From the NCBI RefSeq assembly GCF_014202225.1, contig NZ_JACHGE010000004.1:248001-312000 (forward strand): a stretch of 64,000 nucleotides of DNA, written 5' to 3'. The stretch's first letter is position 1. Every line of letters begins with the position of its first letter. Source of the DNA: Algibacter amylolyticus. GTDB taxonomy: Bacteria > Bacteroidota > Bacteroidia > Flavobacteriales > Flavobacteriaceae. Under the pieces are notes generated by a model. The model made no database searches. It saw nothing but the letters and a program-made list of their open reading frames with translations, and was not told the DNA's origin. Shown piece after piece: positions 9,704 through 18,613 of the stretch. The translations under genes and the position numbers were made by a program.

Positions 9704-10957
9704 ATGGCATATTTATTCACTTCAGAAAGTGTATCTGAAGGACACCCAGACAAAGTAGCTGATCAAATTAGTGATGCATTAATAGATAATTTTTTAGCTT
9801 TTGATAAAGAATCGAAAGTGGCTTGCGAAACCTTAGTAACAACAGGACAAGTAGTACTTGCTGGCGAAGTAAAATCGACAACCTATTTAGATGTTCAGAA
9901 AATTGCTAGAGACACTATCAATAAAATTGGGTATACTAAAGGCGAGTATATGTTTGATGGAAATTCTTGCGGTGTGCTTTCTGCTATTCACGAACAATCG
10001 GATGATATTAGTCAAGGTGTAGATCGTGGTAGTAAAGAAGAACAAGGCGCTGGCGATCAAGGTATGATGTTTGGTTACGCAACCAACGAAACCGAAAACT
10101 ACATGCCTTTGGCATTAGATTTATCGCACAGAATTTTACTTGAACTTGCCGAATTACGTCGTGAAGTAAAAGACATTACATATTTAAGACCAGATTCTAA
10201 AAGTCAAGTTACTATTGAATATAGTGACGATAACGTTCCACAACGTATCGATGCTATTGTAGTATCTACACAGCATGACGATTTTGATGAAGATGAAGCT
10301 ATGCTTGCTAAAATTAGAAAAGACATTGTTGAGATATTAATACCAAGAGTAGTTGCTAAACTTCCTGAAGCTATCCAAAAGTTATTTAACAACGATATTA
10401 AATACCACATAAACCCAACAGGAAAGTTTGTAATTGGCGGCCCGCATGGCGATACTGGTTTAACAGGACGTAAAATTATTGTAGATACCTACGGCGGTAA
10501 AGGTGCCCACGGTGGTGGTGCATTTTCTGGAAAAGATCCAAGTAAGGTAGATAGAAGTGCTGCGTATGCCACAAGACATATTGCTAAAAACCTAGTTGCT
10601 GCTGGTGTTGCAGATGAAATTTTAGTACAAGTAAGTTATGCTATTGGTGTTGTTGAGCCCATGGGGATTTTTGTAGATACCTACGGAACTTGCCCTTTTA
10701 ATTTAACCGATGGTGAAATTGCCGAAAAAGTATCTAAAATTTTCGATATGAGACCATTTGCTATTGAAGAACGTTTAAAATTACGTTCGCCAATGTACAG
10801 CGAAACTGCTGCTTACGGACACATGGGACGTAAAAACGAAACCGTTACTAAATCTTTTTCTCAGCCTAATGGCGAAAGCATAACACTAGATGTTGAGCTA
10901 TTTACTTGGGAAAAACTAGATTATGTTGATAAAGTAAAGATTGCTTTTGGGTTGTAA
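9704..10957 (+). CDS. metK: S-adenosylmethionine synthetase
   Basis: Makes S-adenosylmethionine from methionine and ATP; cytosolic, Mg2+ and K+ dependent. The 417-residue protein opens with [17 protein letters not shown], carrying the ATP-site histidine and aspartate, and contains the P-loop-like [20 protein letters not shown] and the [18 protein letters not shown] substrate segment. Its length is slightly above the E. coli enzyme (384). It is monocistronic: a SAM-II-type riboswitch precedes it and an intrinsic terminator follows, which is the logical feedback arrangement because the product is the riboswitch ligand. Confidence 0.97.
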   Translation: MAYLFTSESVSEGHPDKVADQISDALIDNFLAFDKESKVACETLVTTGQVVLAGEVKSTTYLDVQKIARDTINKIGYTKGEYMFDGNSCGVLSAIHEQSDDISQGVDRGSKEEQGAGDQGMMFGYATNETENYMPLALDLSHRILLELAELRREVKDITYLRPDSKSQVTIEYSDDNVPQRIDAIVVSTQHDDFDEDEAMLAKIRKDIVEILIPRVVAKLPEAIQKLFNNDIKYHINPTGKFVIGGPHGDTGLTGRKIIVDTYGGKGAHGGGAFSGKDPSKVDRSAAYATRHIAKNLVAAGVADEILVQVSYAIGVVEPMGIFVDTYGTCPFNLTDGEIAEKVSKIFDMRPFAIEERLKLRSPMYSETAAYGHMGRKNETVTKSFSQPNGESITLDVELFTWEKLDYVDKVKIAFGL

Positions 10958-10975
10958 AGCTTAATAAATATTTTA

Positions 10976-11005
10976 AAGACCACTTTTTTAAGGTGGTCTT
11001 TTTTT
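10976..11005 (+). terminator. Intrinsic terminator of metK
   Basis: Arms AAGACCAC (10976-10983) and GTGGTCTT (10993-11000), followed by a T-run to 11005; it starts 19 bp after the metK stop. Confidence 0.85.
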
Positions 11006-11121
11006 GTTGGTTTGACTTTGTGAGAAAATTTGCTAACTTCGTTTACTGTTGGGTATAAAATATTGAAATGATTTTATATCCGTAAGAAACAGTTAAACTA
11101 ACCTCCCCAAACCCGTGAAAA

Positions 11122-11559
11122 ATGAAGGTATTTAAAATCCTTTTTTTTGTAATTTCGATTATTAGCGCGAATAAAGGCATGTCTCAAAATATAGCATCAC
11201 ATCAATGGGAAAATCGAGTTTTATTAGTACTAACAGATGATGCTGATACTTCTGCGTTTCAGAATCAAATAAAAGAATTACTGGCACACGAAAACGGACT
11301 TACCGATCGTAAACTTATTGTTTATCAAATAAAAAAACATAGTTACACAAAAAGTTTACTAGATGAAGCATGGCAAAATTCATCCAAAACCTATGAAAAA
11401 TATAAATCTAAAAACTCCTCTTTGGAAGTAGTATTAATTGGTTTAGATGGCGGTATAAAACTAAGACAACCCCATTTACTTACTTGCGAAAAGTTATTTG
11501 AGACTATAGATGTTATGCCCATGCGAAAATCTGAATTAAAGCTTCGTTCGCGCAAATAA
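11122..11559 (+). CDS. Exported DUF4174 family protein
   Basis: A 145-residue protein with an N-terminal signal peptide (hydrophobic 5-17, likely cut near Ala/Gln 22-23). The mature part has the DUF4174 pattern: HQWENRVLLVLTDDAD at the start, a middle ELL...RKLIVYQI strand, and a C-terminal VVLIGLDGGIKLRQP followed by LFETIDVMPMRKSEL. This family has a thioredoxin-like fold without an obvious CxxC, and none is present here. Its function is unknown; it probably acts in the periplasm. It stands alone between metK and an Hcp-like gene. Confidence 0.75.
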   Translation: MKVFKILFFVISIISANKGMSQNIASHQWENRVLLVLTDDADTSAFQNQIKELLAHENGLTDRKLIVYQIKKHSYTKSLLDEAWQNSSKTYEKYKSKNSSLEVVLIGLDGGIKLRQPHLLTCEKLFETIDVMPMRKSELKLRSRK

Positions 11560-11711
11560 CACTCCTTATTACACATTAAACGCTAACAACTTCCATAAAC
11601 AATAACAATAAAAACTAGTTTAATACTTCACTTTATTGCCCTAACATTTTATAATAATAATTGATTTGAAATTCTTAAAAAATTACCTAACTTTAAGCAA
11701 ATCAATTTATT

Positions 11712-12254
11712 ATGAAACAAGCACTAGTAGTATTTATCGGTATATTTATGTTTTCGACAACGTTAAACGCTCAAAGCACACATGAAAATCCAATGGCGGC
11801 AAATACTGTAATTGGTTTTGTAAAAATTCCAGATATAGATGGAGAATCACAATCAAAAGCTTATGCCAGAGAAATTGAAATTTACGGATTAGCTTCTTTA
11901 TCTGAACAATTAAAATCTGCACAAACAGGTAGTGGAAGAAGCAGAGCTAGAGCTACTGTATCTCCAATTTCGCTAGTAAAAAAAATTGATGCAGCAACAC
12001 CTTATTTAATGTTAGCAAACTTACAAGGCAAATTCTTTCCAGAGACAACCATTAGCCTAGTTAACCCAGAATCAGAATCGCAGAATCCTTATTTGGTAAT
12101 AACCCTTAAAAATGTTTTAATTAGCAAGCATCAAATAGACGCTAGCTCTAATCGTCAAGAAATTATTGATCTTAAATTCGATAAAATCACAGTAAAATAC
12201 ATTACTAAATCTGGTGTAAATGAAATATCATATAATTTAGCTACAGGAATTTAA
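11712..12254 (+). CDS. Exported Hcp-like (type VI tube fold) protein, orphan
   Basis: The 180-residue protein starts with a clear Sec signal peptide (MKQALVVFIGIFMFSTTLNA, cut near 20-21). The mature part follows the Hcp/TssD family: IGFVKIPDIDGESQ (34-47), then SPISLVKKIDAATPYLM (84-100), YLVITLKNVLISKHQI (127-142) and IIDLKFDKITVKYI (151-164), corresponding to the beta-barrel strands of Hcp. True Hcp has no signal peptide because it polymerises in the cytosol, and no other type VI gene is visible nearby. It may be a stand-alone secreted or periplasmic ring-forming protein. The family call rests on motif resemblance; the role is unknown. Confidence 0.65.
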   Translation: MKQALVVFIGIFMFSTTLNAQSTHENPMAANTVIGFVKIPDIDGESQSKAYAREIEIYGLASLSEQLKSAQTGSGRSRARATVSPISLVKKIDAATPYLMLANLQGKFFPETTISLVNPESESQNPYLVITLKNVLISKHQIDASSNRQEIIDLKFDKITVKYITKSGVNEISYNLATGI

Positions 12255-12313
12255 GCTCATTTTACTACAATAGCAATTACAGCTTAAAATCCTATGCATT
12301 AAGTATATGAGTA

Positions 12314-14821
12314 CTAAAAGTAAAACCCAAAACTCCCTGTAACACCAAACTTTCTAGATTCAGGATAAAGTACTTTATCTTTATAGTTTCCTCTAAAATT
12401 AAAGTCTATTCTAAGCACTTTAAAAATATTACCTACTCCTAGACTGTATTCGTAATACGGCTCGTTTGATGGTGCCACTAACTGAATATTGTTTGGGTTA
12501 CTAGGCACATTACTTAAAGCAACATTTTCGTCTGTTATACTTCCCATAACGCCACGTACACTTACAATTTCTCGCAGATTCAACTTGCGTAGAAACGGTA
12601 TTCTAGAAAATAAGCGTCCATTAAAATTATGCTCGAAATGAAAAGAGGCATAGGTATCGGACACAAACTCGTAAAAATCAAGTTGCGAAAACGTATTGTA
12701 AATTGAAAAATACGATTGATTTCCTGGAATAACACTTAGCAAACCAAGTGGCACTTCGCCAAAGGTTTTACCGGCTTCAAAAGTGGTATTTAACCTTCCA
12801 AAACCACCCATTTGCCAAGGTTGGGTGTATGAGAACTGTACTTTAGTATAATCGAAATCGCTATTAAATAAACTTTTATCGCCTCGCGTTACTTGCGCAA
12901 ATAAACGTGAATAATAATCGTTAGCTACTCTACGCTCCACACCAAAACCAGTCATTTTACGCCCAGGAAAATAGGACACCGATAAGTTGGATTCAAATTG
13001 TGTTATTTCCGAAGCTATACCTGTTGGTGTATTATAATCTAAACTAAAGGTTGGCGATGCCGATTCTAGGGTTCTATAATTGCCGCCTAATCTAAATATA
13101 ACATTACGCCAAGGCTCTGCTTCAACGGCTAAACTGGTTAAATTAATATTGGTAAGCTTATCGTTTGTACTTGTTCCTACTACTGATGATGATGCTAAAC
13201 TTCTACCCAACACATCGGTACTGGTTGTTAAGCTCGCTCCTATTTGCTCGATATCTCGCCTATTCCCTCCAGAAATAATGAGTCGGCTTTTTTTATCGAT
13301 TAACCATTTACCCGAAATACCATATTTAAATTTATCATCGTCAAATCCGTAGGCTAAAAAGCCTTCCAATCGCCATAAATCGTTAGGCCCAAAATAGGTT
13401 CGCCCTCCAGTTCTTAAGCGTACACCTTCAACTTCGTTATATCCAAAGGTTGAAAATACGGGTCCGTAATCTAATGGCAGTGAATTAAATTCGATATATC
13501 CCGAAGCTAAAATACTTCCTAAATTATAAAGGCGTTTAAACTTTTTAACCGTTTTTAAAGTGTCTAACATTTTATAAACACCTTTCTCGTCCTTATTTAG
13601 TGCTTCTAATCGGTTTTCACCCCAAAATTCGTCATCTCTATTATAAATATCCTTATCAAAATTATAAACTTCGGCATCGTAGAATTTTTTATCCTTTTCA
13701 ATATCAAACTTATAATTATTGTATAAGGTAGTACGCTTTCCGTAAACACCACGAGACTTTTCCTTTTTATTAAAAGCAAAATCCGATAGCATATAATCTC
13801 TTGTTACCAAGAACAGAGAATCGGTTAAAACCTCAAACTCTTGCTCGATATAAATTTCTTTAATCCAGTTTATATTGGCACTTTTAGAGGCTTGTAAATT
13901 AATTTCTTTAATAGCATAGGTAGTATCTGCTACCCAAAAATCGCCTTTAAAAGTTAGTTCGTTTTTTCGTCTTGGGTAGTAAATAATATTATAACACCAT
14001 TTATTATCTATAAAAGAACTATCGGCTAGAACATAATTATAGGTATTAACCCCTGTTGTAGATAAAGGACTCACAAAACTCTTATCGAAGAACTTCATGT
14101 AATTATCGTACACGCTAAAATCGGAATACAAATCGTCTATAAAATCGATAATAATTTGGTTATCGCTAAACCCAGAGTTTTTATTTCCTAATAAATCTTC
14201 TTTGGTTTTATTAATAACATTATCGCCATATACTTTTGAAACGGCTTCGTTTATAAAAATTGGTAAATAGGTTTTTCCTGTAACGTTAGAGGTATCGACC
14301 TCATTAAAAACAAATTCCATACCCCTAAACAGTTTACTTTTAATAAGCGCACTATCTATGGTGTTTAAATCGAATTCTACTTTTTCGTATTTATCGTACT
14401 CGTATTGTTTAAATTGCTTTAAACCATTACTTCGTTTATGCGCCCAAATTTTTCTTAGAATATCTATGGCTGGATTATTTTTTTTAGATTGTTTTCCAGA
14501 CACAATAAGCACCGCATTTAGCTCCGCAGTTTCTTCTTTAAGAATAAACTTTAAATTGTAATTCACCTTTTTTTCTAAAGGCACATTTAAAGTTTCGTAT
14601 CCAATGAAGGAAACGATTAAACCATCCCAAGTGTCATCAGACTCCAAATAGAATTTTCCGTTTTCGTTAGTTATGGTACCTTCTGTAGATCCTTTAAACA
14701 CAATATTTGCGAAGGAAACAGGTTCATTAAATTCATCGTACACAAAACCACTAACTTTAGTTTGTGCAAAAACAGAAGATAATCCGAGGTAGAATAGGGC
14801 AATAATTAGTCTTATATTCAT
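12314..14821 (-). CDS. DUF5686 outer-membrane protein with CarboxypepD_reg-like N-terminus
   Basis: About 835 residues. After the signal peptide (MNIRLIIALFYLGLSSVFAQ) comes a CarboxypepD_reg-like beta-sandwich (KVSGFVYDEFNEPVSFANIV, roughly residues 22-100), then a long DUF5686 region with many aromatic, alternating strands ending in FGVTGSFGFYF, a terminal aromatic residue typical of outer-membrane beta-barrels. The function of the family is unknown. ATG 14821 is preferred over 14839 and TTG 14845 because the upstream starts fall inside the terminator hairpin of pdhB, and ATG 14821 gives the cleanest signal peptide. It is followed convergently by the Hcp-like gene. Confidence 0.8.
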   Translation of the reverse strand: MNIRLIIALFYLGLSSVFAQTKVSGFVYDEFNEPVSFANIVFKGSTEGTITNENGKFYLESDDTWDGLIVSFIGYETLNVPLEKKVNYNLKFILKEETAELNAVLIVSGKQSKKNNPAIDILRKIWAHKRSNGLKQFKQYEYDKYEKVEFDLNTIDSALIKSKLFRGMEFVFNEVDTSNVTGKTYLPIFINEAVSKVYGDNVINKTKEDLLGNKNSGFSDNQIIIDFIDDLYSDFSVYDNYMKFFDKSFVSPLSTTGVNTYNYVLADSSFIDNKWCYNIIYYPRRKNELTFKGDFWVADTTYAIKEINLQASKSANINWIKEIYIEQEFEVLTDSLFLVTRDYMLSDFAFNKKEKSRGVYGKRTTLYNNYKFDIEKDKKFYDAEVYNFDKDIYNRDDEFWGENRLEALNKDEKGVYKMLDTLKTVKKFKRLYNLGSILASGYIEFNSLPLDYGPVFSTFGYNEVEGVRLRTGGRTYFGPNDLWRLEGFLAYGFDDDKFKYGISGKWLIDKKSRLIISGGNRRDIEQIGASLTTSTDVLGRSLASSSVVGTSTNDKLTNINLTSLAVEAEPWRNVIFRLGGNYRTLESASPTFSLDYNTPTGIASEITQFESNLSVSYFPGRKMTGFGVERRVANDYYSRLFAQVTRGDKSLFNSDFDYTKVQFSYTQPWQMGGFGRLNTTFEAGKTFGEVPLGLLSVIPGNQSYFSIYNTFSQLDFYEFVSDTYASFHFEHNFNGRLFSRIPFLRKLNLREIVSVRGVMGSITDENVALSNVPSNPNNIQLVAPSNEPYYEYSLGVGNIFKVLRIDFNFRGNYKDKVLYPESRKFGVTGSFGFYF

Positions 14822-14826
14822 AATAC

Positions 14827-14862
14827 AAAAAAACTTCATCAACAATTATGCTAATGAAGTTT
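14827..14862 (-). terminator. Terminator of pdhB, directly ahead of the DUF5686 gene
   Basis: Minus-strand hairpin with arms AAACTTCAT (14862-14854) and ATGAAGTTT (14839-14831), followed by T through 14827. It ends only a few bases before the chosen DUF5686 start at 14821, so that gene must depend on read-through or on a promoter overlapping the hairpin. Confidence 0.7.
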
Positions 14863-14884
14863 ATATAACGTAAAAAATGTTGTT

Positions 14885-15862
14885 TTATTTATATAGCACC
14901 TTTTTAACAGCTTTGATAACTTCGGTATAATCCGGTAACCATTCTGCCATTAAAACAGGAGAATAAGCTGCAGGTGTATCTGCAGTATTAATTCTAACAA
15001 TTGGAGCATCTAAATAATCAAATGCTTCAGACTGCACTAAATATGTTATTTCAGTTGATACATTTCCAAAAGGCCATGCTTCTTCTAAAATTACTAATCT
15101 GTTTGTTTTTTTAACCGATTCTACAATAGCCTTTCTATCTAAAGGACGAACGGTACGTAAATCGATAATCTCACAAGAGATACCTTCTTTCTCTAATTCA
15201 TCGGCAGCTTTGTAAGCTTCTTTTATAATTTTACCAAAAGATACGATTGTTACATCTGTACCTTTACGTTTTATATCGGCAACACCAAGTGGCACAATAT
15301 ATTCTCCTTCTGGCACTTCACCTTTATCACCATACATTTGCTCACTTTCCATAAAAATAACCGGATCGTCATCTCTAATAGCGGCTTTTAATAGTCCTTT
15401 TGCATCGTATGGATTAGATGGCACTACTACTTTTAAACCTGGTGTGTTTGCAAACCAATTTTCGAAAGCTTGCGAGTGTGTTGCTCCTAATTGTCCTGCA
15501 GACGCTGTTGGCCCACGAAATACAATAGGACATTTAAACTGCCCACCAGACATTTGTCTAATTTTTGCAGCATTATTTATAATTTGATCAATTCCAACTA
15601 AAGAGAAGTTAAAGGTCATGTACTCTACAATAGGTCTGTTTCCAGTCATTGTAGACCCGATAGCGATACCAGCAAAACCAAGTTCTGCAATAGGCGTATC
15701 GATAACACGTTTTGCTCCAAATTCATCAAGCATACCTTTTGATGCTTTATAAGCTCCGTTATACTCAGCTACTTCTTCACCCATTAAATACACGCTTTCG
15801 TCTCTGCGCATCTCTTCGCTCATTGCTTCGCAAATGGCTTCTCTAAATTGAATTGTCTTCAT
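14885..15862 (-). CDS. pdhB: Pyruvate dehydrogenase E1 component, beta subunit
   Basis: The 325-residue beta subunit of the alpha2beta2 E1 component, which decarboxylates pyruvate with ThDP. Family features are MGEEVAEYNGAYKASKGM near residue 27, VEYMTFNFS in the middle, HSQAFENWFANTPGLKVVVPS, and the C-terminal transketolase domain with EEAWPFGNVSTEI. The alpha subunit and E2 are not nearby, which is common for this gene in flavobacteria. The 2-oxoisovalerate dehydrogenase beta subunit is a close relative, but the sequence looks more like PdhB. Confidence 0.88.
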   Translation of the reverse strand: MKTIQFREAICEAMSEEMRRDESVYLMGEEVAEYNGAYKASKGMLDEFGAKRVIDTPIAELGFAGIAIGSTMTGNRPIVEYMTFNFSLVGIDQIINNAAKIRQMSGGQFKCPIVFRGPTASAGQLGATHSQAFENWFANTPGLKVVVPSNPYDAKGLLKAAIRDDDPVIFMESEQMYGDKGEVPEGEYIVPLGVADIKRKGTDVTIVSFGKIIKEAYKAADELEKEGISCEIIDLRTVRPLDRKAIVESVKKTNRLVILEEAWPFGNVSTEITYLVQSEAFDYLDAPIVRINTADTPAAYSPVLMAEWLPDYTEVIKAVKKVLYK

Positions 15863-15885
15863 TGAATATATTTTGATTCGAATAG

Positions 15886-15893
15886 CAAAAATA
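15886..15893 (-). promoter_or_regulatory. -7 promoter box of pdhB
   Basis: Minus-strand TATTTTTG matches TAnnTTTG exactly and lies 23 bp before the pdhB ATG. No TTG at 18-20 bp spacing was found, so confidence is modest. Confidence 0.4.
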
Positions 15894-16018
15894 ACAATAA
15901 ATGAGATACCCTCTCATAAGTTTTTTTTAAAATTTATTATGCACGCATAGTAAATATTCGAAATTTTATAATTAACTTCGTAAACTAAAAAAAATAAGAC
16001 ATCTAAATACATAAAAAA

Positions 16019-16765
16019 ATGAAAATATTAGTGTGTATAAGTCACGTACCAGATACAACATCAAAAATTAATTTTAGCGATAACGATACTAAATTTGATA
16101 CAAATGGTGTTCAATTTGTTATCAACCCAAATGACGAGTTTGGTTTAACACGTGCTATGTGGTTTAAAGAAAAACAAGGAGCTTCAGTTACTGTTGTTAA
16201 TGTTGGTGGAGCGGAAACTGAACCAACTTTAAGAAAAGCATTAGCTATTGGAGCAGATGAAGCTATTCGTGTAAACACAGTTGCTACCGATGGATTTTCT
16301 GTAGCAAAACAATTAGCCAATGTGGCAAATACAGGTGGATACGATGTAGTTATTGCTGGTCGTGAATCGATTGATTATAATGGCGGAATGGTTCCTGGAA
16401 TGGTTGCAGGTTTACTTAATGCTAATTTTGTAAATAACTGTATTGGGTTAGAAATTGATGGTACTTCGGCAAAAGCTGTAAGAGAAATTGATGGTGGTAA
16501 AGAAACCGTTTCAACATCGCTGCCATTAGTTATTGGCGGACAAAAAGGATTGGTTGAAGAAAGTGATTTACGTATACCAAATATGAGAGGTATTATGATG
16601 GCACGTAAAAAACCATTAAATGTAGTAGATCCTGTAGATGCAAATCAAGAAACAACATCGGTTTCGTTTGAAAAACCAACTCCAAAAGGTGCGGTTACTT
16701 TAGTATCGCCAGATAATTTAGACGAATTAGTAAGCTTACTTCATAACGAAGCTAAGGTGATTTAA
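16019..16765 (+). CDS. etfB: Electron transfer flavoprotein beta subunit
   Basis: The 248-residue beta chain of ETF, which passes electrons from acyl-CoA dehydrogenases to the quinone pool through FAD in the alpha chain; it binds AMP. It starts MKILVCISHVPDTTSKI and contains AIGADEAIRV, AGRESIDYNGGMVPGMVA and DLRIPNMRGIMMARKKPL, the last being the recognition-loop region of the family. It pairs with etfA, 103 bp downstream, and the gap carries two palindromic repeats. Confidence 0.95.
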   Translation: MKILVCISHVPDTTSKINFSDNDTKFDTNGVQFVINPNDEFGLTRAMWFKEKQGASVTVVNVGGAETEPTLRKALAIGADEAIRVNTVATDGFSVAKQLANVANTGGYDVVIAGRESIDYNGGMVPGMVAGLLNANFVNNCIGLEIDGTSAKAVREIDGGKETVSTSLPLVIGGQKGLVEESDLRIPNMRGIMMARKKPLNVVDPVDANQETTSVSFEKPTPKGAVTLVSPDNLDELVSLLHNEAKVI

Positions 16766-16778
16766 TTATAAATTAAAT

Positions 16779-16850
16779 CATCCTGAATTTATTTCAGGAT
16801 CTTTGGATGTTAACGTAAAATAATAAGATTTCCGTCTTTACGGGAATGAC
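16779..16850. repeat. Composite palindromic repeat between etfB and etfA (includes copy B)
   Basis: First a hairpin with arms ATCCTGAA (16780-16787) and TTCAGGAT (16793-16800). Then AAGATTTCCGTCTTTACG followed by GGAATGAC (16825-16850), a variant of the palindromes at 7371 and 20382. Extragenic palindromes of this type are common as dispersed copies in many genomes. Confidence 0.6.
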
Positions 16851-16868
16851 AAAAAAAACAAAATTATT

Positions 16869-17828
16869 ATGTCAGTTTTAGTATATACAGAATCAGAACA
16901 AGGCGCCTTTAAAAAAACAGCTTTCGAGGTAGCTTCTTATGCAAAAGCAGTTGCTAATCAATTAGGAACTACGGTTACGGCTGTAGCCATTAACGCAAAC
17001 GACACTAGCGCTTTAGGAACTTACGGCGTAGATAAAGTATTAAATATAAGCAACTCACAACTAGATAAATTTAACGCAAATGCATACGCAGCAGCTCTTA
17101 AACAAGCCGCCGAAAGCGAAGGTGCACAAGTTGTAGTTGTAAGTTCTAGTGCAGATAGTAAATACCTAGCACCACTATTGGCTGTAGGTTTAAATGCAGG
17201 TTATGCAACAAATGTGGTTGCAGCACCATCAAGCACGAGTCCGTTTACTGTAAAACGTACCGCATTTACTAACAAAGCTTTCGAAAACACTCAAATTAAC
17301 ACCGATGTAAAAATTGTTGGTGTATCTAATAATGCCTTTGGATTAATTGAAAATAGTGGTAGCGCTTCCGCGGAAGAGTTTTCACCTTCAATTCCAGAAT
17401 TAGGGGTTACAGTAGAATCTGTTGATAAAGCTACCGATAAAGTATCTATTGCCGATGCTGAAATAGTAGTGTCTGCCGGTCGTGGATTAAAAGGTCCAGA
17501 AAACTGGGGTATGATTGAAGAACTTGCCGATGTTTTAGGTGCAGCAACAGCCTGTTCTAAACCGGTTTCAGATTTAGGATGGCGTCCACATAGCGAACAC
17601 GTTGGGCAAACAGGTAAACCCGTAGCATCAAACTTATATATAGCTATTGGTATTTCTGGAGCGATTCAGCATTTAGCTGGTATTAACGCATCCAAAGTAA
17701 AAGTAGTTATCAATACAGATCCAGAAGCACCTTTCTTTAAAGCTGCAGATTATGGAGTGGTTGGTGATGCTTTTCAAGTCGTGCCAGAATTAATAGAAAA
17801 ATTAAAAGCCTTTAAAGCACAGCAATAA
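16869..17828 (+). CDS. etfA: Electron transfer flavoprotein alpha subunit
   Basis: The 319-residue FAD-binding chain of ETF. The C-terminal FAD domain is clear: VVSAGRGLKGPENWG, then ACSKPVSDLGWRPHSEHVGQ, then LYIAIGISGAIQHLAGIN and VVINTDPEAPFFKAADYGVVGD, the ETF-alpha signature. It forms the heterodimer with EtfB and serves fatty acid and amino acid oxidation. It is cotranscribed with etfB in all likelihood; no terminator lies in the 103-bp gap. Confidence 0.95.
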   Translation: MSVLVYTESEQGAFKKTAFEVASYAKAVANQLGTTVTAVAINANDTSALGTYGVDKVLNISNSQLDKFNANAYAAALKQAAESEGAQVVVVSSSADSKYLAPLLAVGLNAGYATNVVAAPSSTSPFTVKRTAFTNKAFENTQINTDVKIVGVSNNAFGLIENSGSASAEEFSPSIPELGVTVESVDKATDKVSIADAEIVVSAGRGLKGPENWGMIEELADVLGAATACSKPVSDLGWRPHSEHVGQTGKPVASNLYIAIGISGAIQHLAGINASKVKVVINTDPEAPFFKAADYGVVGDAFQVVPELIEKLKAFKAQQ

Positions 17829-17837
17829 TATTTTATA

Positions 17838-17875
17838 ATACCAATTATAGCTTATTTTTAAATTATAATTGGTAT
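17838..17875. repeat. Inverted repeat after etfA
   Basis: Arms ATACCAATTATA (17838-17849) and TATAATTGGTAT (17864-17875) with a 14-nt loop, 10 bp after the etfA stop. No T-run follows; it may be a weak terminator or mRNA end structure. Confidence 0.5.
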
Positions 17876-17883
17876 AATACTAT

Positions 17884-17956
17884 AGAACTGCTTAAATTAG
17901 CATTTTGACTTAAAATTGCCTTGTGCAGTTGGTAAAGTTCTAATTTAAGCAGTTCT
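17884..17956. repeat. 16-bp perfect inverted repeat upstream of the bifunctional nuclease gene
   Basis: AGAACTGCTTAAATTA (17884-17899) and its exact complement (17941-17956) enclose a 41-nt loop; the second arm ends 18 bp before the next ATG. It could be a long hairpin in the 5' leader or, with the trailing TTTGCGTTTTT, a terminator. Confidence 0.55.
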
Positions 17957-17974
17957 TTGCGTTTTTAATACATT

Positions 17975-18598
17975 ATGAGTTTAGTAAGATTAAATATAAA
18001 AGGCATTTCCTATAGCCAAACACAAAATGGCGCATATGCTTTAATTTTAAATGAAGTGGATGGCGACCGTAAACTACCTATTGTTATAGGAGCTTTTGAA
18101 GCGCAGTCTATTGCTATTGCATTAGAAAAGGAAATTAGTCCTCCTCGCCCATTAACACACGATTTGTTTAAAAACTTTGCCGACAGATTTGATATTGTTG
18201 TTAAACAAGTTATTATCCATAAGTTGGTAGATGGCGTATTTTACTCAAGTTTAATTTGCGAACGCGATAAAATTGAAGAAATTATTGATGCACGAACTAG
18301 TGATGCTATTGCATTAGCACTTCGTTTTCAAGCACCAATATTTACTTATAAAAATATTCTAGACAAAGCTGGTATTTACCTTAAAGTGAATCCTAAAGAA
18401 GAAGAAGAAAACGAATCTCAAGATAGTATTTTAATGGATGAGTTAGTAGCTTCTGAATTAGAACCTAAAGAAGAACCTCGCGAGCGTTTTCATGGTAAAA
18501 CTTTAGAAGAACTTCAAACCATGCTTGAAGAAGCCGTTATTAATGAAGATTATGAGAAAGCGGCTCATATTCGTGATGAAATCTCAAAACGAGAATAA
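17975..18598 (+). CDS. Bifunctional nuclease family protein (DUF151) with C-terminal UvrB/UvrC motif
   Basis: 207 residues, cytosolic. The N-terminal DUF151 domain (1-135) shows LPIVIGAFEAQSIAIALE, RPLTHDLFKNF and ARTSDAIALALRFQAPIF, all typical of the bifunctional nuclease family, whose members are reported to have RNase/DNase activity. An acidic linker (EEEENESQD) leads to a C-terminal segment, TLEELQTMLEEAVINEDYEKAAHIRDEISKRE in sense, with the YEKAAHIRDEI core of a UvrB/UvrC interaction motif (about 172-206). This two-part build is normal in Bacteroidota. It lies 15 bp ahead of the nucleoside transporter gene, so the two are probably cotranscribed. Confidence 0.85.
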   Translation: MSLVRLNIKGISYSQTQNGAYALILNEVDGDRKLPIVIGAFEAQSIAIALEKEISPPRPLTHDLFKNFADRFDIVVKQVIIHKLVDGVFYSSLICERDKIEEIIDARTSDAIALALRFQAPIFTYKNILDKAGIYLKVNPKEEEENESQDSILMDELVASELEPKEEPRERFHGKTLEELQTMLEEAVINEDYEKAAHIRDEISKRE

Positions 18599-18613
18599 CC
18601 TTTAATTTTTAGT

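Noticed and set aside
11712-14821. A type VI secretion cluster
   Set aside because: Only the Hcp-like protein is present; no sheath, baseplate, TssM or ClpV gene is near, and the neighbours are unrelated.
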